Shown here piece after piece: positions 8,393-18,794 of a stretch of DNA of 64,000 nt. The position numbers were made by a program, and so were the translations under genes. The stretch is from contig NZ_SSNY01000007.1 of assembly GCF_004801285.1 (NCBI RefSeq), positions 186,001 to 250,000 on the forward strand. Direction: 5' to 3'. The DNA comes from Ollibium composti. Lineage in GTDB: Bacteria; Pseudomonadota; Alphaproteobacteria; Rhizobiales; Rhizobiaceae. Numbering within the stretch: the first letter of the stretch is position 1; every line of letters begins with the position of its first letter. Below the pieces are notes generated by a model. That model worked only from the letters and a program-made list of their open reading frames with translations, made no database searches and was not told the origin of the DNA.

Positions 8393-8545
8393 TCAGGCCG
8401 CGCGCGGCGCGATGAATTTCTGCTCGGTCTTCTTCTTCCTGGTCACATGAAGAAGTGCGGCGGCTACCGCCGCAGGCCCGATGGCCCTGTATTGATTGGC
8501 GAGCGCCGGTTGCTTGGCGCGAACGTCCTTCTTGCTGCGTTTCAT
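8393..8545 (-). CDS. Small basic hypothetical protein
   Basis: This is a possible 50-residue protein starting MKRSKKDVRAKQPAL, continuing ANQYRAIGPAAVAAALL and ending in a Lys-rich tail (KKKTEQKFIAPRAA). The middle (IGPAAVAAALLHV) is short and hydrophobic, perhaps a membrane-anchoring or packing helix between two basic ends. AGGGA lies about 10 bases before the ATG. A longer frame reaches back to 8617 but would run through palindromic leader sequence. It is alone on the minus strand between yedK and cysS. Function is unknown, and the coding call itself is tentative. Confidence 0.45.
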   Translation of the reverse strand: MKRSKKDVRAKQPALANQYRAIGPAAVAAALLHVTRKKKTEQKFIAPRAA

Positions 8546-8563
8546 TTGCTCTGTCCCTTGTGT

Positions 8564-8616
8564 CCCCAGGGGAAGCTTCCCCCTTGGGCGTTGCACATGA
8601 TGGGCGATTTCGCCCA
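8564..8616. repeat. Two adjacent palindromes upstream of the small ORF
   Basis: Positions 8569-8582 form the perfect palindrome GGGGAAGCTTCCCC, with weaker flanking CCCA/TTGGG complementarity to 8564-8588. Positions 8601-8616 form TGGGCGA-TT-TCGCCCA. Both would lie in the 5' leader of the small minus-strand ORF. Confidence 0.6.
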
Positions 8617-8714
8617 AATCGTGACAGTTCTTGCAATGTAGGACCTAAATGCTCCGACACCGTGGCGGGATGCTTAACAATTTGTTTCGGCGGCTCGCCT
8701 TTCGCGACTCGGAC

Positions 8715-8743
8715 TTGACGGCAACGGCGGCCAAGGCGATAAA
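8715..8743 (+). promoter_or_regulatory. Putative housekeeping promoter of cysS
   Basis: TTGACG (8715-8720) and GATAAA (8738-8743) are separated by 17 bp, a fair match to an alphaproteobacterial RpoD promoter. The ATG of cysS is 133 bp downstream of the -10 element. I see nothing else in 8617-8875. Confidence 0.4.
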
Positions 8744-8875
8744 GCGCGCGCATGGAAACGTCTTTCGCCATTTGCGGCATTTCGATTATTGGCTAGCGCA
8801 CGCGCTGGTCCGGACGTTTTCGCCTCATCTTGATTGACAGGACAAACGCCCCGGCCAGCAGGCCGAGGGAGCTTT

Positions 8876-10303
8876 ATGTCCGGTTTCAAGGGACTACGCC
8901 TTTACAACACCCTGACCCGCGCGAAGGAGGACTTCGTCCCCATCGATACCGAAAACGTGCGCATGTATGTCTGCGGGCCGACGGTCTACGACTTCGCCCA
9001 TATCGGCAATGCGCGGCCCGTCATCGTCTTCGACGTGCTTTACCGCCTGCTGCGCCACCTCTATGGCGCCGATCATGTCACCTATGTGCGCAATATCACC
9101 GACGTGGATGACAAGATCAACGCCCGCGCCTTGCGCGATTTCGGCACCGAGATCGGCGCCGGCACCCTCACGTTGAACGAGGCGATCCGCCGCGTCACCG
9201 AAAAGACCGCCGGCCAGTTCCACAAGGATGTCGCCACCCTCGGCTGCCTGCCGCCGACGGTCGAGCCGCGCGCCACCGAGTTCGTCCAGCCCCGTGCCGA
9301 CGGCAAGACCGACATGATCGGCCTGATTCAATCTCTCATCGAGCGCGGCCATGCCTATGAATCGAATGGCGAAGTGCTGTTCGACACGGCCTCCATGCCG
9401 GACTACGGCCAGCTTTCCAAGCGGCCGCTGGACGAGCAGCAGGCCGGCGCGCGCATCGCGGTGGACGCGCGCAAGAAGAACCCGCAGGATTTCGTCCTGT
9501 GGAAGCTGTCCTCGCCGGAGGAGCCCGGCTGGGAGTCGCCGTGGGGCAGGGGGCGTCCTGGCTGGCACATCGAATGCTCGGCCATGTCGTCGGCCTATCT
9601 CGGCGAGGTGTTCGACATCCACGGCGGCGGGCTCGACCTGATCTTCCCGCACCACGAGAACGAGATCGCCCAGTCGCGTTGCGCCCACGGCACGCACGCG
9701 ATGGCGAATGTCTGGATGCACAACGGCTTCCTGCAGGTGGAAGGCCAGAAGATGTCCAAGAGCCTGGGCAACTTCTATTCCATCCACGAATTGCTGGAGA
9801 CCGACACGTTCGGCGGTCGCAAGTGGCCGGGCGAGGTGCTCCGGCTCGCCATGCTGATGACGCACTATCGCGAGCCGATCGACTTTTCCGTGCGCAAGCT
9901 GGAGGAGGCCGAGAACACGCTGCGCAAATGGAAGCGGGCTGCCGACCTGGCGGATGACCGCGAGGCCGCCGTTCCCGCTGCCGTCCTCGAAGCCCTGTCC
10001 GACGACCTCGCCACCTACACCGCCTTCCAGGCGCTGACGCTACTGGCGGGTGAGGCCGGTGGCGCCGCCGCGTCGGCGGTCAAGGCGGCGCTCGCTTTCC
10101 TCGGCTTTGAAACCGGAGCGGCCGAGGTCGACGAGAAGGCCGTCGCCGAGGCGATCGCCCGCCGTCTGGCGGTGATCGCGGCGAAGGACTGGGCCGAAGC
10201 CGACCGCATCCGCGACGAATTGCTGGCGAAAGGCATCCAGCTGAAGGACGGCAAGGACCCGGCGACGGGTGAGCGCATCACGACATGGGAGGTAAAGCGA
10301 TGA
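8876..10303 (+). CDS. cysS: Cysteinyl-tRNA synthetase
   Basis: This 475-residue class I synthetase charges tRNA-Cys. It shows the zinc ligand Cys33 in [10 protein letters not shown], the HIGN signature at residues 42-45, further zinc ligands in HIECSAM and FPHHENE, and KMSKS at residues 292-296. The C-terminal helical and tRNA-binding part ends [15 protein letters not shown]. The ATG at 8876 is chosen over an upstream in-frame ATG at 8834 because [14 protein letters not shown] is the usual N-terminus. Its stop overlaps the next start as ATGA, so it heads a run of genes to about 13.8 kb. Confidence 0.97.
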   Translation: MSGFKGLRLYNTLTRAKEDFVPIDTENVRMYVCGPTVYDFAHIGNARPVIVFDVLYRLLRHLYGADHVTYVRNITDVDDKINARALRDFGTEIGAGTLTLNEAIRRVTEKTAGQFHKDVATLGCLPPTVEPRATEFVQPRADGKTDMIGLIQSLIERGHAYESNGEVLFDTASMPDYGQLSKRPLDEQQAGARIAVDARKKNPQDFVLWKLSSPEEPGWESPWGRGRPGWHIECSAMSSAYLGEVFDIHGGGLDLIFPHHENEIAQSRCAHGTHAMANVWMHNGFLQVEGQKMSKSLGNFYSIHELLETDTFGGRKWPGEVLRLAMLMTHYREPIDFSVRKLEEAENTLRKWKRAADLADDREAAVPAAVLEALSDDLATYTAFQALTLLAGEAGGAAASAVKAALAFLGFETGAAEVDEKAVAEAIARRLAVIAAKDWAEADRIRDELLAKGIQLKDGKDPATGERITTWEVKR

Positions 10304-10683
10304 TCGACCATACGGGCATTGCGGTGAAGGATTTCGATGCCGCCAAAAGGTTCTACGACGCAGCACTTGGCCCGCTCGGCGCCTCGCTGGTGATGATGGT
10401 GCCGGAGGAATACACCGGCGGCGTCAAGGTCGGCGGCTACGGCTACGACCGGCCGCAGTTCTGGCTGCACGAGTCTGGCGAAGCTGGTCCCGGCCGGCAT
10501 TACGCCTTCACCGCCGATACGCGCGCTGAAGTCGACGCCTTCTACGAGGCGGCGGTTGCTGCGGGCGGCCGCGACAACGGCAAGCCCGGTATTCGCGCGC
10601 ATTACCATCCCAACTACTACGGCGCCTTCGTCTTCGACCCCGACGGCAACAACATCGAGGCCGTCTGTCATAATCCAGAGTGA
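10300..10683 (+). CDS. VOC/glyoxalase family protein
   Basis: This 127-residue single-module vicinal oxygen chelate protein has two beta-alpha-beta-beta-beta repeats. It starts [19 protein letters not shown], in which His3 is a likely metal ligand, and ends [15 protein letters not shown] with Glu as a second ligand. The family includes glyoxalase I, fosfomycin-resistance proteins and dioxygenases; the substrate cannot be assigned. It overlaps the cysS stop by 4 bp and is followed 6 bp later by the GFA gene. Confidence 0.88.
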   Translation: MIDHTGIAVKDFDAAKRFYDAALGPLGASLVMMVPEEYTGGVKVGGYGYDRPQFWLHESGEAGPGRHYAFTADTRAEVDAFYEAAVAAGGRDNGKPGIRAHYHPNYYGAFVFDPDGNNIEAVCHNPE

Positions 10684-10689
10684 GATGCG

Positions 10690-12137
<1,448 letters not shown>

Positions 12138-12165
12138 CTTTGGCTCTCAGCCCGGCGCAACGACC

Positions 12166-13779
12166 ATGAAAGAACGCCTCTACCTGTTCGACACCACCTT
12201 GCGCGACGGCCAGCAGACGCCGGGCATCGACTTTTCCGTCGAGGACAAGGCTGCAATCGCCCGGCTGCTGGACGACTTCGGCATGGACTATGTCGAGGGC
12301 GGCTATCCGGGCGCCAACCCGACGGACACGGCCTTCTTTTCTGAGAAGCGGACGCGGGCGGCGAAGTTCGTCGCCTTCGGGATGACCAAGCGCGTCGGCG
12401 TCTCGGCCTCCAACGATCCGGGCATCGCCGCCCTGATGCAGGCGAGGTCGGATGCCGTCTGCTACGTCGCCAAGAGCTGGGACTACCATGTGCGCGTGGC
12501 GCTGGGCTGCACGGAGGAAGAGAACCTCGATGCCATCCGCGCTTCCGTCGAGGCGGCCCGCGCGGCGGGCAAGGAGCCGATGGTCGATTGCGAGCACTTC
12601 TTCGACGGCTTCAAGGCTAACCCCGCCTATGCGCTGGCCTGCGCCAGGGCAGCCTTTGAGGCCGGAGCGCGTTGGGTGGTGCTGTGCGACACCAACGGCG
12701 GCACGCAGCCCGCCGAGATCCGCGCCATCGTCGGCAAGGTGATCGCCGCCGGCATTCCGGGCGAGAATCTTGGCATCCACGCTCATGACGACACCGGCCA
12801 GGCGGTCGCCAATTCGCTGGCTGCGGCCGAGGCCGGCGTGCGCCAGATTCAGGGTACGCTGAACGGCATCGGCGAGCGCTGCGGCAACGCCAACCTTATC
12901 ACGCTCATTCCGACGCTGATGCTGAAACCCGCTTATGCCGAGCGCTTCGAGCTCGGCATTTCGGCCGAGCAGCTTGCCGGCATATCGCGCCTTTCCCGCG
13001 CCTTCGACGAACTGCTCAACCGCGCGCCGGAGCCGCAGGCGCCCTATGTCGGGGTCTCGGCCTTCGCCACCAAGGCGGGCATCCATGCCTCGGCGCTGGC
13101 CAAGGATCCGGCGACTTACGAGCATGTGCCGCCCGAGACGGTCGGCAACCGCCGCCGCGTCATGGTGTCGGACCAGGGCGGTAAGGCCAATTTCCTCGCC
13201 GAACTGAAGCGGCGCGGCATCGACGTGCCGAAGGATGACCATCGGCTGGACGCGCTGGTCGCCGTCGTCAAGGAGCGCGAGGCTGAAGGCTACGCCTATG
13301 AAGGCGCCGACGCCTCCTTCGAACTGCTGGCGCGCAAGATGCTGTCGGGCATCCCGGAATTCTTCGCCGTCACCTCCTTCCGCTGCATGGTCGAGCGCCG
13401 CTTCGACGCCAACGGGCATGTGAAAACCGTCTCGGAAGCCATCGTGAAGCTGCTGGTCGACGGCGAGGAAAGGATGTCGGTGGCGGAAGGCCATGGCCCG
13501 GTCAATGCGCTGGACGTCGCCTTGCGCAAGGACCTCGGCCGCTATCAGGCCGAGATCGCCGACCTCGAGCTCGCCGACTATAAGGTGCGTATCCTCAACG
13601 GCGGCACCGAGGCGATCACCCGCGTGCTGATCGAATCGCACGACGGCACCGGCGCGCGCTGGTGGACGGTCGGCGTCTCCGACAACATCATCGACGCTTC
13701 GTTCCAGGCGCTGATGGATTCCATCGTCTACAAGCTGATGAAGAATCGCGAGATGGCCGGGCTGGTGGCGGCGGAGTAG
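12166..13779 (+). CDS. cimA: (R)-citramalate synthase
   Basis: This 537-residue enzyme of the DRE-TIM metallolyase family starts with the diagnostic LYLFDTTLRDGQQTPG. It condenses acetyl-CoA with pyruvate to citramalate, the first step of the threonine-independent isoleucine route. Other signatures are the metal motif HAHDDTGQAVANS, the GTLNGIGERCGNANL segment, and a C-terminal LeuA-type allosteric domain from about residue 400. The length and N-terminus fit the TIGR00977 (CimA-type) subgroup better than LeuA. It ends the cysS-to-cimA run and is followed by a 918-bp gap without a clear gene. Confidence 0.9.
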   Translation: MKERLYLFDTTLRDGQQTPGIDFSVEDKAAIARLLDDFGMDYVEGGYPGANPTDTAFFSEKRTRAAKFVAFGMTKRVGVSASNDPGIAALMQARSDAVCYVAKSWDYHVRVALGCTEEENLDAIRASVEAARAAGKEPMVDCEHFFDGFKANPAYALACARAAFEAGARWVVLCDTNGGTQPAEIRAIVGKVIAAGIPGENLGIHAHDDTGQAVANSLAAAEAGVRQIQGTLNGIGERCGNANLITLIPTLMLKPAYAERFELGISAEQLAGISRLSRAFDELLNRAPEPQAPYVGVSAFATKAGIHASALAKDPATYEHVPPETVGNRRRVMVSDQGGKANFLAELKRRGIDVPKDDHRLDALVAVVKEREAEGYAYEGADASFELLARKMLSGIPEFFAVTSFRCMVERRFDANGHVKTVSEAIVKLLVDGEERMSVAEGHGPVNALDVALRKDLGRYQAEIADLELADYKVRILNGGTEAITRVLIESHDGTGARWWTVGVSDNIIDASFQALMDSIVYKLMKNREMAGLVAAE

Positions 13780-13796
13780 GGCCGTGGCGTCGGCAT

Positions 13797-13951
13797 TCCC
13801 CTCCCCCTTGAGGGGAGGGTGGCCCGCGTAGCGGGTCGGGAGGGGTCGCCTCAACTGTTCCGACGCTATGAAGCCCTCGCTCTATGGTCAACGACCCCTC
13901 CCACCGCCCTGCGGGCGGCGTCCTTCGGACCCCCTCAAGGGGGAGGGGGAA
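13797..13951. repeat. Inverted pair of palindromic repeat units
   Basis: The left arm starts TTCCCCTCCCCCTTGAGGGG (13797-13816). The right arm (13931-13951) is its complement with one inserted base. Both arms also share GGGAGGGGTCG toward the centre, so two ~55-65 bp units face each other across about 45 bp of unique sequence. It lies right after cimA and could act as a transcript-end hairpin. Confidence 0.75.
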
Positions 13952-14013
13952 GGCGGCGCACTTCTTCGTTGCCACGCCCGGATTTTCATCCGTCTGGCCA
14001 TTGTCAAAGAACT

Positions 14014-14260
14014 GACCTCGGTGGGCTGAGGTCGGGAAGCGGGCGCGGGGGCCGTGCCTGCTAAGTTAAGTAATGGCGCGGCATCCCGCGCCCGCCGGTG
14101 TCTTGCCTCCCCGAGGGTCGCTGCCGCCTTTCGGGCGGCCCGCTGGCTCGGTCGAGGCCCGGACTTGGGGGCTCGTCACCCAGCCGCCTACCGCAGACGA
14201 CCAGCCCGGCACCGTCCCCTGCCACAAGCGCCCGGTTCGCGACCCGCGTTCCCGCACAGG
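14014..14260. other. Hairpin-rich intergenic stretch, candidate structured RNA
   Basis: This part of the cimA-rarD gap does not belong to the flanking repeats and has no convincing protein. It holds consecutive GC-rich hairpins: GACCTC...GAGGTC (14014-14033), GGCGCGG-CATC-CCGCGCC (14075-14092) and GCCGCC-TTTCG-GGCGGC (14123-14139). I checked for RNase P RNA, tmRNA and cobalamin riboswitch signatures and did not find them. Strand is undetermined. It may equally be a relic. Confidence 0.3.
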
Positions 14261-14347
14261 AGATGACGAGGAGTATGGAGCGGACGAAAAGGACGGGGAT
14301 AGATTTCGGGAAGATTTTTCGCAGAGAGAAGCGCGGCGCGGGCGTCC

Positions 14348-14571
14348 CCCTCTCCCCGTTCACGGGGAGAGGGTAAGGGTGAGGGGCGGTGCCAACATTG
14401 CAGATGGCATGGGCTATCGCATATGGCGCTCCCCCTCTCCGTCTTGCTTCGCAAGCCACCTCTCCCCCACTTCGTGAGGGGAGAGGATGGGCACCAAGGT
14501 TGCAGCCGGCGTATCCTCTCCACCGAAACGGGGGGAGAGGTGGCGCGCCCGTAGGGCGCGACGGAGAGGGG
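14348..14571. repeat. Cluster of CCTCTCC-type palindromic repeats
   Basis: Three units lie in a row. The first is a perfect 12-bp stem, CCCTCTCCCCGT with its complement (14348-14373). The second is 14459-14486, pairing 12 of 13 positions around TTC. The third combines CCTCTCC/GGAGAGG (14515-14540) with CGCGCCC-GTA-GGGCGCG (14544-14560). Such units are common between genes in rhizobial genomes. Nothing else is seen from 14572 to 14697 before rarD. Confidence 0.75.
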
Positions 14572-14697
14572 GTAACGCGCCTATGCGATTGCCCTGCCGC
14601 AAACGGGGAGAGGAATCTCACCCATCGCCAAAAATCCATTGAGCCATCAGAAATTTGCGATGGTATCGGTGCCGGCTCTGGGCCATAGGGTTGGGCC

Positions 14698-15648
14698 ATG
14701 ACCGCACAGGCATTTTCCGCAGACACCGACAACGGCGCCCGCCGGGGCTTCGTGCTGGCCCTCGCGGCCTATTTCCTATGGGGCCTGCTGCCCTTCTTCA
14801 TGAAGGCGGTGGCCCATCTGCCGCTGGCGGAAGTGGTCGCCCACCGCATCATCTGGTCGGTGCCGATCGCCGCCGCCGTGCTGGTCTGGCTCGGCCGGAC
14901 GGCCGATTTCAAGGCGGCGCTCAGGTCGCCGCGCATGCTGGGCATGGCGGCCCTGACGGCGGCGCTGATCACCATCAACTGGAGCATTTACGTCTGGGCG
15001 ATCGCGGTGGACCGCACCGTCGAGACCGCGCTCGGCTACTACATCAATCCGCTCGTCAGCGTCTCGGTCGGCGCCATCTTCCTCGGCGAGCGGCTGAGCC
15101 GGCTGCAGGTCGTTGCCGTCGGGCTGGCGACGGTCGCCGTGGTCGTGCTGACGATCGACAGCGGCACGCTGCCCTGGGTGTCGCTGGCGCTGGCTTTCTC
15201 CTTCGCCGCCTACGGCTTCTTCCGCAAGACACTGCCCATCGGTCCGAGCCAGGGCTTCCTGCTCGAAGTGCTGATCCTGTCGATCCCGGCGCTCGGCTAT
15301 ATCCTCTATCTCGCCGCGACGGGGCAGGGCCATTTCGCCACGGGCGCCTGGCAGGATACCGCGCTGCTCCTGTGCTGCGGCCCGATCACGGCGGTGCCGC
15401 TGCTGATGTTCGCCTTCGGCGCCAAGCTGCTCAGGCTGTCCACCATCGGCATCATGCAATACATCGCGCCGACCATGGTGTTCCTCATCGCCGTGCTGAT
15501 CTTCCATGAGCCGTTCGGCATGACCCAGGCCATCGCTTTCGCCCTGATCTGGGCGGCGCTCGCCATCTATTCCTGGCCGATGCTGACCGCACTGGCGGGC
15601 GCGTCGCGCGGGTCGGCCTCCGGCACAACGTCCGGCACGACGCATTGA
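14698..15648 (+). CDS. rarD: RarD-like EamA/DMT permease
   Basis: This 316-residue inner-membrane protein has about ten predicted transmembrane segments arranged as two EamA repeats, beginning GFVLALAAYFLWGLLPFFMK and followed by VVAHRIIWSVP. These match RarD, a drug/metabolite superfamily member named for chloramphenicol sensitivity in Pseudomonas; the transported substrate is not known. The ATG at 14698 starts MTAQAFSADTDN before the first helix. The tail is Ser/Gly/Thr-rich (ASRGSASGTTSGTTH). It stands alone after the repeat block and 82 bp before the Aas-like gene. Confidence 0.88.
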   Translation: MTAQAFSADTDNGARRGFVLALAAYFLWGLLPFFMKAVAHLPLAEVVAHRIIWSVPIAAAVLVWLGRTADFKAALRSPRMLGMAALTAALITINWSIYVWAIAVDRTVETALGYYINPLVSVSVGAIFLGERLSRLQVVAVGLATVAVVVLTIDSGTLPWVSLALAFSFAAYGFFRKTLPIGPSQGFLLEVLILSIPALGYILYLAATGQGHFATGAWQDTALLLCCGPITAVPLLMFAFGAKLLRLSTIGIMQYIAPTMVFLIAVLIFHEPFGMTQAIAFALIWAALAIYSWPMLTALAGASRGSASGTTSGTTH

Positions 15649-15730
15649 CGTTGCCTCCACATCGTCTAGGCTCTCGCTTCCGAGGCGGCCGGCAAGAGCC
15701 GCATGCAACGACGGTTGGGAGTGAAGCGGC

Positions 15731-17959
15731 ATGATCCTGACGGCATCGCTGCTTGCCGGTCTGGCTTTTGCCTGGCTGCTGATCGGGGTGATCGAGAAGA
15801 TCCGGCTCGGAATCACCTTGCCGCAGGCGATTCTCTATGTTCCGCTCAAGCTCGCCTGGCGCGTCGGCGACCGGCGCATGGCACTTGCGCGCGATGCATC
15901 GGCGCCGGTGATCTATATCGTCACGCACCGTTCGCGCATCGATCCCGCCCTGATGCTGTCGCTGCTGCCGCACGACACCTTGCATATCCTCGACGAGAAA
16001 TCGGCCGCCTCGACCTGGCTGGAGCCGTGGCGCGAACTCGCTCGCACCATCGCCTTCAACGCCGAGCACGTCTTCGTCAGCCGCCGGCTTGTGCGTGTCC
16101 TGAAGGGCAGGGGGCGGCTCGCCGTCTATATGCCCGAAGCCGTCGAGCCGGACGTCAAGTCGTTCCGGCTCTACCGCGCCGTCACCCGCATCGCCATGCA
16201 GGCGGAGGCCCGCATCGTGCCGATCTTCGTCGGCGGCGCGAATGCGCTGCCCTTCGCCCTGAACCCGGCGAAGGGCCTGCGTCGCCGCTGGTTCCCGCGC
16301 CTTTCGATCAGCGTGCTGGAAGCGAAGACGGTGGACGAACTGGTGGCGCTGAACGGCGACGGTTCGGCAAGCACCAGCAACGCCGTGTTCGACCGCCTGG
16401 CCGAGGCGCGCCTTGCCGCCGCCGACCTCGACCGCGGGCTGTTCCTGGCGATGCGCGATGCCGCGGACCGTGTCGGTCCTTCGCACCCGATCGTGGAAGA
16501 CGTCGTTTCGGGCGCGTTGAGCTATCGCAGGCTGTTCACCAGCGCGCGCGTTCTGGGTTCGCGCTTCGAGAAGGCGACGGCGCCCGGCGAGGCGGTCGGC
16601 GTGCTCCTGCCCAACACCAATGGCCTCGTGCTCTCGCTGCTCGGCCTGTGGTCGGCAGGCCGCGTGGCGGCGATGGTCAATTACACGGCGGGGCCGGCGA
16701 GCGTCACGGCGGCGGTCCGCACCGCCGTGATCCGCAAGGTGGTTTCCTCGCGCGCCTTCATCGAGAAGGCCGATCTCGGCGATATCGTCAAAGCGATCGA
16801 AGCCGGCGGCGCCGAGTTCCTCTGGCTGGAAGACCTGCGCGCCGGTGTCGGCACGTTGGAAAAGCTGTCCGCCGCGCTTCTGTGGCGCCGGCCCTTGCAG
16901 CGGCAGGATGCGGGCAAGCCGGCGGTCATCCTGTTCACCTCCGGCTCGGAAGGCTCGCCGAAGGCGGTGGTACTGTCGCACCGCAGCCTGCTTGCCAACG
17001 CCATGCAGGCCGAGGCACGCATTTCCATTTCGCCGGCCGATGCGCTGCTCAACGTGTTGCCCGCTTTCCATTCCTTCGGCCTGACCGGCGGCACCATCCT
17101 GCCGCTGGTGACGGGCGTAAAGCTGTTCCTCTATCCCTCGCCGCTGCACTACAAGCTGATCCCCGAGATCGCCCGCAAGGTGAAGCCGACCATCATGTTC
17201 GGCACCGACACCTTCCTCGCCAACTATGCGCGCACGGCCGGGGAAGGCGACTTCTCCAGCCTGCGCTTCGTCGTCGCCGGTGCCGAGGCGGTGAAGCCGG
17301 AAACGCGAAAGGTCTGGCGCGAGCGCTTCGGCGCCGAGATCATCGAAGGGTTCGGCCTGACGGAAGCCGCCCCCGTCGTCGCCGTCAACACCGCCATACA
17401 CGGCCGCGACGGTACGGTCGGTCGCCTGCTGCCGGGCATGCGCATGCGGCTGGAGCCGGTCGAGGGCATCGCCGAGGGCGGGCGCCTCTGGCTTGCCGGC
17501 CCGAATATGATGATGGGCTATATGAGCGGCGACCGGCCGGGCGAATTGCAGCCGCTGACGGACGGCTGGCATGACACCGGCGATATCGTCTCCGTCGACC
17601 GCGACGGCTTCCTCACCATTCGCGGCCGCGCCAGGCGCTTCGCCAAGATCGCCGGCGAGATGGTGTCGCTGGGCGCGGTCGAGATGCTGGTGCAGGCGCT
17701 GTGGCCGGAGGAGCGGCATGCCGTCGTCTCGGTGCCGGACAAGCGGCGCGGCGAGCGCATCGTACTGGTGACGACCGCGCGCAGTGCCGATCCGGAGGAA
17801 TTGCGCAAGTTCGGCAAGGCGCATGGCGCGGCCGAGCTGATGGTGCCGGGCGATATCGTCAAGGTGGACGAGATTCCAGTCCTCGGCTCCGGCAAGACCG
17901 ATTATGTGGCCGCACGCGGGCTGGCGATCAGCCGGCTCGGCCTCGGCGAGGCGGCCTGA
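15731..17959 (+). CDS. Aas-like fusion: lysophospholipid acyltransferase + acyl-ACP synthetase
   Basis: This 742-residue two-domain protein starts with a hydrophobic segment and then a PlsC-type acyltransferase, whose HX4D motif is His66-RSRI-Asp71. From about residue 230 it is an AMP-dependent acyl-ACP/CoA synthetase, with the P-loop ILFTSGSEGSPK near residue 400, EGFGLTEAAPVVAVN and WHDTGDIV. The same order is found in E. coli Aas, which re-acylates 2-acyl-glycerophosphoethanolamine. The LplT flippase often linked to Aas is absent. GGGAG precedes the ATG. It converges on pssA with only 2 bp between stops, so the neighbourhood both makes and repairs phosphatidylethanolamine. Confidence 0.85.
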   Translation: MILTASLLAGLAFAWLLIGVIEKIRLGITLPQAILYVPLKLAWRVGDRRMALARDASAPVIYIVTHRSRIDPALMLSLLPHDTLHILDEKSAASTWLEPWRELARTIAFNAEHVFVSRRLVRVLKGRGRLAVYMPEAVEPDVKSFRLYRAVTRIAMQAEARIVPIFVGGANALPFALNPAKGLRRRWFPRLSISVLEAKTVDELVALNGDGSASTSNAVFDRLAEARLAAADLDRGLFLAMRDAADRVGPSHPIVEDVVSGALSYRRLFTSARVLGSRFEKATAPGEAVGVLLPNTNGLVLSLLGLWSAGRVAAMVNYTAGPASVTAAVRTAVIRKVVSSRAFIEKADLGDIVKAIEAGGAEFLWLEDLRAGVGTLEKLSAALLWRRPLQRQDAGKPAVILFTSGSEGSPKAVVLSHRSLLANAMQAEARISISPADALLNVLPAFHSFGLTGGTILPLVTGVKLFLYPSPLHYKLIPEIARKVKPTIMFGTDTFLANYARTAGEGDFSSLRFVVAGAEAVKPETRKVWRERFGAEIIEGFGLTEAAPVVAVNTAIHGRDGTVGRLLPGMRMRLEPVEGIAEGGRLWLAGPNMMMGYMSGDRPGELQPLTDGWHDTGDIVSVDRDGFLTIRGRARRFAKIAGEMVSLGAVEMLVQALWPEERHAVVSVPDKRRGERIVLVTTARSADPEELRKFGKAHGAAELMVPGDIVKVDEIPVLGSGKTDYVAARGLAISRLGLGEAA

Positions 17960-17961
17960 AG

Positions 17962-18786
17962 CTAGTCGCGCGAGCCTTCGTCGACGTCGGGCGGCAGGAT
18001 GGCCTCGCCCTCCTTCTTGGCGCGGCGGGAATAGGCGAGCACGCTGAACGGCAGGAAGATGAGGTAGGCGACCACCGAGGCGGTGAGCGTGTACCACGGA
18101 TAGCTGACCAGAAGCAGGATGTAGAGCGCGACCGCGAGGATGACCAGCAGCACCCGGTCGCCCGGGATCTTCAGGCTCTTGCCCGAATAGACCGGCAGCC
18201 GGCTGACCAAAAGGAAGGCGACCAGCACGGTAAACGCGGTGGCTGCGAAGGCGATCGGCCGCGTCGGCTCCAGGCCGAGGAAGGAGAGGTAGAGCGGCAG
18301 CATGACCAGCACGGCGCCCGCCGGCGCCGGCACGCCGACGAAATATTCGTTCTGCCAGGCCGGCCGGTCCTTCTGCTCGTCCAGCACGTTGAAGCGGGCG
18401 AGCCGCATGCCGCAGGCGATGGCGAACAGGAGTGCTGCGATCCAGCCGGGCGAGCCGGCGCGGTCGAGCAGGTAGGCGTAGAGCACCAGCGCCGGCGCCA
18501 CCCCGAAATTGACGATGTCGGCGAGCGAATCCATCTGCGCGCCGAACTTGGAGGTGGCCTTGAGCAGCCGCGCCAAGCGTCCGTCGATGCCGTCGAGGAA
18601 GGCGGCGAGCAGCACCATTACCGTCGCCGTCTCGAAGCGGCCCTCGAAGCCGAAGCGGATGCCGGACAGGCCGGCGCAGATCGCCAGCACCGTCACCAGA
18701 TTGGGGAACATCAGCCTGAGCGGAATCTCGCGGATGCGCGGCCCACCCTGGCCGTGCGGCTCGAAGCGCTTGAACGGCTTGTCCAT
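17962..18786 (-). CDS. pssA: CDP-diacylglycerol-serine O-phosphatidyltransferase
   Basis: This 274-residue integral membrane CDP-alcohol phosphatidyltransferase makes phosphatidylserine. The signature Dx2AR(x8)Gx3Dx3D is complete within residues 68-90: DG at 68-69, AR at 72-73, Gly82, Asp86 and Asp90. About six to eight hydrophobic segments follow, ending with a charged tail (ILPPDVDEGSRD). It is downstream of psd by 8 bp on the same strand, the usual order for PE synthesis in Hyphomicrobiales. Confidence 0.95.
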   Translation of the reverse strand: MDKPFKRFEPHGQGGPRIREIPLRLMFPNLVTVLAICAGLSGIRFGFEGRFETATVMVLLAAFLDGIDGRLARLLKATSKFGAQMDSLADIVNFGVAPALVLYAYLLDRAGSPGWIAALLFAIACGMRLARFNVLDEQKDRPAWQNEYFVGVPAPAGAVLVMLPLYLSFLGLEPTRPIAFAATAFTVLVAFLLVSRLPVYSGKSLKIPGDRVLLVILAVALYILLLVSYPWYTLTASVVAYLIFLPFSVLAYSRRAKKEGEAILPPDVDEGSRD

Positions 18787-18794
18787 CGGCGGGC

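Noticed and set aside
14014..14290. RNase P RNA, tmRNA or cobalamin riboswitch
   Set aside because: The conserved GAGGAAAGTCCGGGC core, a tag-peptide frame and the B12 box are all missing by eye.
13797..14571. CRISPR-like repeated sequence
   Set aside because: The repeats are palindromic intergenic units of different lengths without regular spacers or nearby cas genes.
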